A DNA stretch of 64,000 bases, taken from NCBI GenBank assembly GCA_030762895.1, contig CM061065.1, positions 73,297,676-73,361,675 on the forward strand. Direction: 5' to 3'. Shown here in pieces: positions 56,878 through 64,000 of the stretch (positions are counted from its first letter, which is position 1; each line of letters opens with the position of its first letter). This stretch comes from Sophora flavescens (lineage: Eukaryota; Streptophyta; Magnoliopsida; Fabales; Fabaceae). The notes below the pieces were generated by a model. The model was not told the DNA's origin and made no database searches. It was given only the letters and a program-made list of their open reading frames with translations. The position numbers were made by a program, and so were the translations under genes.

Positions 56878-59800
56878 TCAGGTGGCAGTGTAGGTGGGAG
56901 CTTCCAAGGAGAGCTCCTCAACATTAGCATCCACAGGAACACCAGCATCCACACCATGGAATGGCTTCAGCCTCTGTCCGTTAACCTTGAAGGACTTGTT
57001 GGTACCTGCACTTTTAATCTCTACTGCACCATAGGGGAACACATTAGTAACAACAAATGGTCCAATCCACTTGGACATAAGTTTCCCAGCCATCAATTTC
57101 AAGCGGGAATTAAACAGTAAGACTTTCTGGCCCACAAAAAATTCTTTCCTAGCAATCATCCTATCATGAAAAAGTTTTGTTTTCTCTTTATAAATCCTGG
57201 AGCTTTCATAGGCTTCTAGCCTAAGCTCCTCAAGTTGCTGCAACTGCAGTTTTCTTTCAACACCAGCTCTCTTCATGTCCAAGTTACAGCACTTGACTGC
57301 CTAGTATGCACGGTGCTCAACTTCCACCGGGAGATGACATGCCATACCAAATACAAGCCGAAAGGGGGACATTCCTATAGGTGTCTTGAAAGCAGTCCTC
57401 TGAGCCCACAGTGCGTCTTCCAGACGGCGGCTCCTTTCCTTTCTGTTCGGCTGCACCATCTTCTCTAGAATCTGCTTGATCTCCCTATTTGATATTTCAG
57501 CCTGGCCATTGGTCTGGGGATGGTAAGCAGTGGAAACTCTATGTACAACCCCATACTTCCTGAGTAAGACTTCCATAGTTCTGTTGCAGAAGTGAGTGCC
57601 CTGGTCACTGATGATTGCCTTAGGTATGCCAAACCTGCAAAAAATGTTGGACCTAACAAATTTGGAAACAACTTTAGCATCGTTAGTCCTAGTGGGGATT
57701 GCTTCCACACACTTTGAAACATAGTCTACAGCCAAAAGAATATATACAAAACCAAAAGAAACAGGGAAAAGACCCATAAAATCAATCCCCCACACATCAA
57801 AAACCTCACAAAAGAGCATGGGCTGCTGAGGCATCTCACTCCTACGAGTGATGGCAGGGCCTTTTGTTTGACATTCTTTGCAATTCCTGTATACCTCATA
57901 GGCATCTCTAAAAATTGTGGGCCAGTAGAACCCAGAATCCAGGACTTTTCTTGCTGTCCTCTGTGGTCCAAAATGTCCTCCAACTTGAGAGGCATGAGAG
58001 AAGTGCAAGATGGACTCTGTCTCATGATCGGGGACACACCTCCGAATCACCTGATCACTGCAAAACTTCCAAAGGTACGGATCATCCCACACATAGTACT
58101 TTGCATCGCTCTTGAGCTTGTGGAACTTGGATCTACTTGTACCTGCAGGAACAACACCAGCAACAAGGAAGTTAACTATGTCAGCAAACCAGGGGGTTAC
58201 CCCATACAGATGTAGAAGCCTCTCATCAGGGAAATCATCTTGGATGGGAGAAGGATCCTCATCCCTTGCTATTCGGCTCAAGTGATTGGCTACCATATTT
58301 TCAGCTCCACTCTTGTCTTTTATCTCCACATTGAACTCTTGGAACAAAAGCATCCACCGGATCAGTCTTGGCTTAGCTTCTGGTTTCTTTAACAGGTACT
58401 TCAGAGCTGCATGGTCAGTGAAAACAATAACCCTAGAACCTAGCAAATATGACCTAAACTTATCAAGTGCAAATACAACAGCTAGCAGTTCTTTCTCAGT
58501 GGTGGTGTAATTTGATTGTGCAGCATCTAATGTCCTAGAAGCATAGTGAATGACATGGGAAACCTTGCCCACTCTTTGTGCCAGAACTGCTCCCACAGCA
58601 AAATTGGAAGCATCACACATTAGTTCAAAAGGGAGTGTCCAGTCTGGGGGCTGGATGACGGGGGTAGAGGTCAATGCTCTTTTCAGGTAGTCAAATGCCT
58701 TCTTGCAATTTTCATCAAAATGGAACATGGCATCATTCTTCATCAGGTTTGACAATGGCAGAGCTATCTTGCTGAAGTCCTTAATAAAGCGTCTGTAGAA
58801 ACCTGCATGGCCAAGAAAAGAACGGATCTCGCGTACGCAAGATGGGTAAGGCAATGAAGAAATCACATCAATTTTTGCAGGATCTACTGAAATACCCTCT
58901 TTAGAAATTACATGACCCAAAACTATCCCCTGTTCTACCATAAAGTGACATTTTTCATAATTCAAAATCAGATCAGTGTCAATGCATCTTTGTAGAACTA
59001 AACTCAGACTATGCAGACATGCATCAAATGAGGAGCCATATACAGTGAAGTCATCCATGAACACCTCCATGCAATTTTCAATGAATTCAGTAAAAATGCT
59101 AAGCATGCATCTTTGGAAGGTGCCAGGAGCATTACAAAGGCCAAATGGCATCCTCCTATAGGCAAACGTACCGAAGGGGCACGTGAAAGTGGTCTTTTCC
59201 TGATCCTCAGGGGCAATATGGATCTGGAAATACCCGAAAAAGCCATCAAGAAAGCAATAATGAGATTTACCAGCCAGCCGATCCAGCATCTGATCTATGA
59301 ATGGCAAAGGAAAGTGATCCTTTCTGGTGGCCTGGTTCAACATCCTATAATCTATACAGACCCGCCAGCTATTCTGGACTCTAGTGGGTACAAGCTCATT
59401 ATTATCATTCCTAACTACTGTGAGGCCGGACTTTTTAGGTACAACTTGCACCGGACTTACCCAAGTACTATCAGAGATGGGGTATATAATACCTGCCTGC
59501 AGAAGTTTAGTCACCTCTTTCTTCACCACATCCAGAATCAGTGGATTGAGTCGCCTTTGGGCCTGCCTTACTGGTTTAGCCCCATCCTCCAATAGAATTC
59601 TGTGCATGCATCTGGAGGGGCTAATTCCTGGAATATCAGCCAATGTCCACCCAATAGCCTTCTTGTGCTTCTTCAGAACCTCCAATAGTTTTGCTTCCTG
59701 GTCAGAGTCAAGGCTGGAAGAAATGATGACTGGAAGTTTTTCATTTGTCTCCAGGTAAGCATACTTCAGATTCCCAGGAAGTGGCTTGAGCTCTAGGGAG

Positions 59801-60753
59801 GGTGGCTGCTCAACGGATGGTACATTAGGAGTGGCTATGGTGTCAAGGACTCCTGCAGAACAGACAGCTTCACTCTCACTATCACTATCACCCTGCAAAG
59901 TTGAATCAAGAAACTCAGCACAAACAGCACACGGGTTAGTGTCAGTACAGTTAGTACATGAATATAAATCATCAAAACCAGAAATAAAGGGAAAATCTGA
60001 AACAAGGTCCTCATGGGTATCATCAATGATCTCAGAAAGCAACTCTAAGTGGAAAACAGAGTGCTCCTCGAGTGGGTGTTTCATAGCATCAAAGATGTTG
60101 AACTTGGCCACAATATCACCAAACTCCATAGACATAGTCCCATCATTCACATCAATTTTAGTCTTGGCTGTCTTCATGAATGGTTTGCCCAAGATTATTG
60201 GTGATCTACTGGAATGTGTCTCTCCTGCCATGTCCAGGATGTAGAAGTCAATAGGGAAAATTAGCTTATCAACTTGCACTAGCACATCTTCTACCATTCC
60301 CATGGGGCGGGCACTGGTCCTGTTGGCTAACTGGATGGTGAGACCTGTATACTGCAAGGGCCCAAGATCAAGGTTATTAAAGATGGAGGTAGGCATGACA
60401 TTTATAGAGGCACCCAAATCCAGCATGCAATTTTCAAATCTTCTATCCCCAATAGTGCATGGAATAGTAAATATGCCCGGATCCTTGCACTTTTGTGGTA
60501 GTGCCTGAGTAGGGGTTAAAGCAGCAACTCTTTCTGATGCAGGCTTAGACTGGATAAGAGCTGAAACATTTCTTCCCAAATCAACTCTCTCATTATTCTT
60601 CAACTTCCTCTTGTTGGTGCATAGATCCTTCAGAAATTTTGCATACTTGGGCACCTGCTTGATCACATCTAGAAGGGGAATATTCACAGCTACTTTTCTG
60701 AACACATCTAAAATCTCCCTTTCCTTGTCTTCACCACCAATCTTATTATTATT
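56878..60753 (-). pseudogene. Athila pol: protease-RT-RNase H-integrase, one internal TAG
   Basis: A minus-strand frame runs from 60753 to 57301 and, after one TAG (57301-57303), on to 56878. The domains are ordered. Protease has LDLGASINVMP and IILGKPF (about residues 95-175 of the 1134-codon ORF that begins at 60705). RT has RVCIDYRMLNQAT, the catalytic CFLDG, RMPFGLCNAPGTFQRCM and FMDD, all Asp present. RNase H has LMCDASNFAVGAVL, TTEKELLAV and FTDHAAL. Integrase has an HHCC zinc domain ending CKEC and a DDE core with GIDFMG, SDQGTHFCN and GQAEISNREI. The C-terminal integrase segment (57282-56878) contains KLFHDR and GPFVV. TAG replaces the Trp codon expected after HRAY. RT motif B reads DGFFGYFQI where DGYSGYNQI is usual in the family. 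Confidence 0.9.
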
Positions 60754-62316
60754 CTATAATCTGTGTGGGAATGGGATTGGTGGTCTGTATACCTTCTCAA
60801 CTTCAACTTCAACACTAGGCTCAGGAGTTACCTCAACAATTGCTTCATCTTTTTCAGAGGTGGCCTCAACAACTTTTCCAGATCTCAGAGAAATGGCACT
60901 CACATTAGGGTTGGAGGCATTGGAATTTATCACTGACTGTGCAGGCAGCTGGGTTGTTCTTTGAGCTTGCTGTATATTATTTATGGAGGAGGCCAGTTGT
61001 CCAACCTGTGTCTCTAAATTTTGAATGCTGGCATCATCATTCCTTGAAAGCGTGCTCGTGAGGCCTGGAGTCTCCCTACTTCTTCTTTGGAAAAGTGTAG
61101 TCATTTGCGCATTCATTTGTGAAGTCAATTGTGAAGTCATTTGCTTGAACATGTCCTCCAGTGAAGGTCCAGAAGGTGCAGAAGTAGTCACTTGAGGAGG
61201 ATTCTGAGGTGCTGCCATAGGTTGTTGTTGGGATGAGTTCCCATACCGCAGATTAGGATGATTCCTCCAGTTGGGATGGTACCTATTGGTGGAGAGGTCT
61301 GGAGTGCTGTACCGATTCTGACTGTTTCCTTGATTATAGGGATTTACTTCATAAGCTCGAGGCGCTTCACTGACAAAGTCTTCTCTCTGGATGAGGCATG
61401 GATCATATGGGTGCTCAGGAGAGTTGTACATGCCACATAACCTTGCAGGCTGAACCCTGTCTATTGCCAATTTCCTTACAAAATAAGTGAGCTCATCCAT
61501 TCTATTCTCGAGGGCCTGGTTGGAAGAGGAACTATGGACCTCATGCACACCTCTTGTCTCAACAGAATTTCTCCTGGTAGTAAACTGCTGGGAATTCAGT
61601 GACATATTCTCAATTAGTTGCTTGGCAGCAGCTGGGGTTTTATCAACAAGCGCTCCCCCACTAGCAGCATCCAAAAGATTCCTATCCATCGGCAGTAATC
61701 CCCATAAAAAAATCTGGATAAGAAAGTCGCTCGTTAAACTCGATCTTTCGGGGCAACTGGATACCAAATGCTTGAATCTTTCCCAATATTCAGCTAACGT
61801 CTCATTCCCTTGCCTGATGCCACATATTTCTTTCCTTATTGACGCAGCTCTGGAAGCAGGAAAATATCTTTCTAAGAAAACCCTCTTCAAATCATTCCAG
61901 GTGGTGATAGAGTTCGGCTCAAGATATAATAGCCAATCCTTTGCAGCTCCCTGGAGTGAGAACGGAAAAGCCTTCAGTTTGATGCTATCCTCAGTGACTC
62001 CCTCTGATCTCGAGGTTGTGGAGCAGACAACTTGGAATTCCTTCAAGTGCTTGTGTGGATCCTCACCTGCAAGACCATTAAACTTTGGCAACAAGTGAAT
62101 GAAACCAGATTTTAGTTCAAAAGGAGTATCAGCACCAGGATATGAAATACACAATCCATTGTAATTTACATCAGGGGCAGCAAGCTGTCTTAACGTCCTT
62201 TGATCACCCATATTTTCAAAAACAGTTTTAGAATTAGAATCACTACTAGTGCTAGCCCGAAATTCTCTACGGAGTGTGTGCAGTGTTCTTTCAATTTCCG
62301 GGTCAAAATCACACAA
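60754..62316 (-). CDS. Athila gag, 520 codons
   Basis: An open minus-strand frame of 520 codons. A retrotransposon gag core occupies residues about 75-200 (HLKEFQVVC, IKLKAFPFSLQGAAKDWL, WNDLKRVFLERYFPASRAASI, LAEYWERFKHLVSSCPE). A zinc-knuckle-like CGMYNSPEHPYDPC is near 295. Gln/Pro/Asn-rich linkers follow, with a coiled SIQNLETQVGQLASSIN segment, and the conserved AISLRSGKVV. It ends FPHRL-TAG (60754-60756). Pol continues in the same frame after this TAG, so gag and pol were probably one ORF and CAG has become TAG. The capsid-like protein would package element RNA in the cytoplasm. Confidence 0.9.
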   Translation of the reverse strand: MCDFDPEIERTLHTLRREFRASTSSDSNSKTVFENMGDQRTLRQLAAPDVNYNGLCISYPGADTPFELKSGFIHLLPKFNGLAGEDPHKHLKEFQVVCSTTSRSEGVTEDSIKLKAFPFSLQGAAKDWLLYLEPNSITTWNDLKRVFLERYFPASRAASIRKEICGIRQGNETLAEYWERFKHLVSSCPERSSLTSDFLIQIFLWGLLPMDRNLLDAASGGALVDKTPAAAKQLIENMSLNSQQFTTRRNSVETRGVHEVHSSSSNQALENRMDELTYFVRKLAIDRVQPARLCGMYNSPEHPYDPCLIQREDFVSEAPRAYEVNPYNQGNSQNRYSTPDLSTNRYHPNWRNHPNLRYGNSSQQQPMAAPQNPPQVTTSAPSGPSLEDMFKQMTSQLTSQMNAQMTTLFQRRSRETPGLTSTLSRNDDASIQNLETQVGQLASSINNIQQAQRTTQLPAQSVINSNASNPNVSAISLRSGKVVEATSEKDEAIVEVTPEPSVEVEVEKVYRPPIPFPHRL

Positions 62317-62414
62317 GTCAGGGAAATTAGACCTAGTAGCCAGACCAATTCAAAACAAAAACAGAAAATAAAAGAAAGAAAAGAAAAAAAATGCGAAAAA
62401 TAACAAACAAGAGT

Positions 62415-62432
62415 CCCCGGCAACGGCGCCAA
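62415..62432 (-). promoter_or_regulatory. primer-binding site, tRNA-Asp
   Basis: TGGCGCCGTTGCCGGGGA on the minus strand, 4-5 bp from the 5' LTR edge, identical to that of the 29382 element. Confidence 0.92.
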
Positions 62433-62436
62433 TTTT

Positions 62437-63754
62437 TGGTCGCGCTGTCGCGCACGCGCCAAAAAAGAACGAGCGGGTTTTAAAACTGTAGTTTAGGGCG
62501 ACAACTCGGATGTCGTCTCACAAGGACTCTTAAAGTGTTATTTATCACAAAAAAATCATTTTTTGGGGGGGGGGGGGGGGGGGGTTTGGATTGGGATGCA
62601 AATAAGGAAACAAAATAATAACAGAGCAATGAAACAAGGCAATTCAAAGAGATTGTCAAATAGCTAAAAACCGATTAATCTATTGTTCTCGATTTCCCAA
62701 CTATCATAGGTTCATGCAATTTCCAAGCCCTAAGCAGATTCTAATCCCCTCCCGGATGTAGCAACAATTTACAAGCGAAACCACTACTACAGATATATTT
62801 CCCTATTCCCGAATTAAGCAAACGGGGTTAAGCCCTTCGTGAACTAAGCGAACACGAAACGTACACACGCGAATTAAGCAAACGCGATTAATTATAGGAA
62901 CATGATATCACCGAAAATAAATCAACACAACACAATATACTCCTGAATTAAGCAAACAGAAATATAAAGCATGGCATTGAAAAGGGAAAAGCATACAAAA
63001 CAGGAAATACAAGAACCTCAAGTATAGTGGAAATCGATTACAATAGATTAATCCTAGAAACTTAGTTCTCCATGGAAAACGGAAACACACAGAAAAATGC
63101 AAAAACAATGGAGAAGCCAAAGTCCCCCCAAGTTGTTCAGAACATCAATTTATACTATTCAGAAATTAAGTCCACTCGCGAGGCGAGCACACCTTCGCGA
63201 GGCGAATATTGTGAAAAGTCAGCAACGTTTGGTCTTCTCGCGGGGCGAAGGACTACTTGCGAGGCAAGACTCTTCAAATTCCAAACTGCCACAGTCGTGA
63301 CCTTCAGCATGGTTAAACCGTGATAGCTTCTGGTCTTCCAGGGTTGGATTACTCGCGAGGCGAGTCAAGTGTTTGCGAGGCGACACAGAAACCTTGCATT
63401 TTCCTGGAACAGTCAGCCTTCAGGGTCGCGAGGCGAAGAGCTGTTCGCGGGGCGAACCAGAGAGGATGTCATTTTCACTGTTCTGCTGGCTTTCAGGTTC
63501 GCGAGGCGAGGAAACTCTCGCGAGGTGAATCCCCTGTTTCTTTATTCTCTTGACTTCCAACTTAACCTAAAAACAAAGACACAACTATAAGTGCATTATT
63601 TGACTCAAAACTGGCTAAATTAACCTAAAACTACTTTAGAGACTCAAAACCTTGCTTGAGGACAATCTAATCTAATTTGGATGAAAATAGGATATAATTT
63701 GCACAAAACCCTGGTCATACTGGCCATAAAACTAGATGAGCCAGAGGCTGATCA
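62437..63754 (-). repeat. 5' LTR of the Athila element
   Basis: 1318 bp. It is nearly identical to 54071-55381 apart from a G20 run (62565-62584), where the other LTR has T13-G5, and about 20 substitutions. It contains the palindrome array at 63173-63529 upstream (sense) of TATAAATT (plus 63147-63154). Confidence 0.95.
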
Positions 63755-63759
63755 CTAGT

Positions 63760-64000
63760 GTTCCGAAGAGGAAAATGTACTTTAGAGGTGGAAGGAATTG
63801 TAATACCTGGGAAAGGGTAGTCAGGAGCTTTAAGCCTCGACAAAGGAAAAACGAACGAAAAAGAACAGTTACGATAATAACGGGTTTTACATGCATAGCC
63901 TGGCAGATATGCCATATTGGGAAGACGTGCCTTATGTATCGAGCTACAATTTCACAAAGGGTGAATTGGGTGAATTGGTTAGTTTCTGACCAATGATAAA
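63760..64000. other. flank of the Athila insertion
   Basis: Probably resumes the chromovirus-type sequence interrupted at 54070. No gene is recognised before the window ends. Confidence 0.4.

Larger units (their letters stand above)
54071..63754 (-). mobile_element. Athila (Ty3/gypsy) retrotransposon, nearly complete
   Basis: Full-length 9.7-kb element in minus orientation. The 5' LTR is 62437-63754 and the 3' LTR 54071-55381. The primer site is TGGCGCCGTTGCCGGGGA (minus, about 62415-62432), and a polypurine tract (sense AGTTTGGGGTATTT) ends at 55382. The TSD is CTAGT (54067-54071, sharing the T with the LTR edge, and 63755-63759), or CTAG if LTRs are counted TG..CA. By eye the LTRs differ at roughly 20 sites plus a homopolymer region, mostly transitions, so insertion was recent. 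Gag and pol are each intact except for two TAG codons. No env-like ORF is found between pol and the polypurine tract. Confidence 0.95.

Noticed and set aside
60754..60756. Programmed stop-codon readthrough between gag and pol
   Set aside because: Same-frame layout allows it, but the context TAG-AAT is not a known readthrough signal, a second similar TAG exists further on, and relatives usually have one fused frame; nonsense mutation is simpler.
57868..60964. Many plus-strand ORFs between 57.2 and 62.1 kb
   Set aside because: They are opposite-strand shadows of the continuous Athila gag-pol frame.

Overview
This is plant nuclear DNA, almost certainly from a eudicot. The Ty3/gypsy Athila-type elements, SIRE-like copia fragments, CACTA subterminal repeats and the two host genes would fit a legume, but that last step is inference; nothing in the window fixes the species. 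There is no organelle, bacterial or viral backbone. Only two host genes can be supported: a two-domain B3/REM transcription factor gene (21494-24298, +, four coding exons, one apparent 1-nt frameshift) and an intact FRIGIDA-like gene (48011-50012, +, three coding exons, 549 aa). The rest is transposable elements, many nested, with target-site duplications (TSDs) that can be read directly.

Layout. 1-5000: an Athila LTR tail, a SIRE-like copia LTR fragment, and a decayed Athila element (gag-pro pseudogene plus its LTR, minus strand). 5000-5661: two tRNA-derived SINEs, the second with a 16-bp TSD. 5666-15206: a solo chromovirus-type LTR (TSD TGATG) split by a 7.0-kb CACTA transposon (6441-13445, TSD AAA) with a disabled transposase. 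15670-21040: a TIR element carrying a GC-rich insert and two large fold-back elements with arms of about 700 bp. 21340-24300: the B3 gene. 26990-28240: a MITE and a copia RNase H fragment. 28245-42421: a three-level nest, in which a non-autonomous CACTA (TSD TAG) contains an Athila-like gag-pro element (28466-41307, TSD GTCCC), whose left LTR contains a non-autonomous LTR element with partial gag (29382-35203, TSD TGATG). 43081-44362: a poly(A)-tailed retroposon with a 17-bp TSD and a 359-codon ORF. 44900-50400: the FRIGIDA-like gene with a near-perfect 61-bp-arm hairpin upstream of its start codon. 50500-52150: MITEs and a chromovirus-type LTR. 54071-63754: a young, nearly complete Athila element (minus strand).

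The most interesting signal is shared by the LTRs. In four Athila-type LTR families, the stretch just upstream of the TATA box is an array of paired GC-rich palindromes: two 12-19 bp palindromes 4-8 bp apart, the pair repeated about every 55-75 bp. The architecture is the same in all four, but the palindrome 'word' is family-specific: CTCGCCTCGCGAG in the 54-63 kb element and the element at 29-35 kb, TCACGGCCGTGA in the 28-41 kb element, CCAGCGCTGG in the 3.7-5.0 kb LTR. Two TCAC-N4-GTGA pairs also occur inside the CACTA DNA transposon (9454-9564), and the fold-back elements carry paired GGCGCC motifs. This looks like a modular U3 enhancer whose recognition word is replaced while spacing is kept. 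Function is inferred; the architecture is seen directly.
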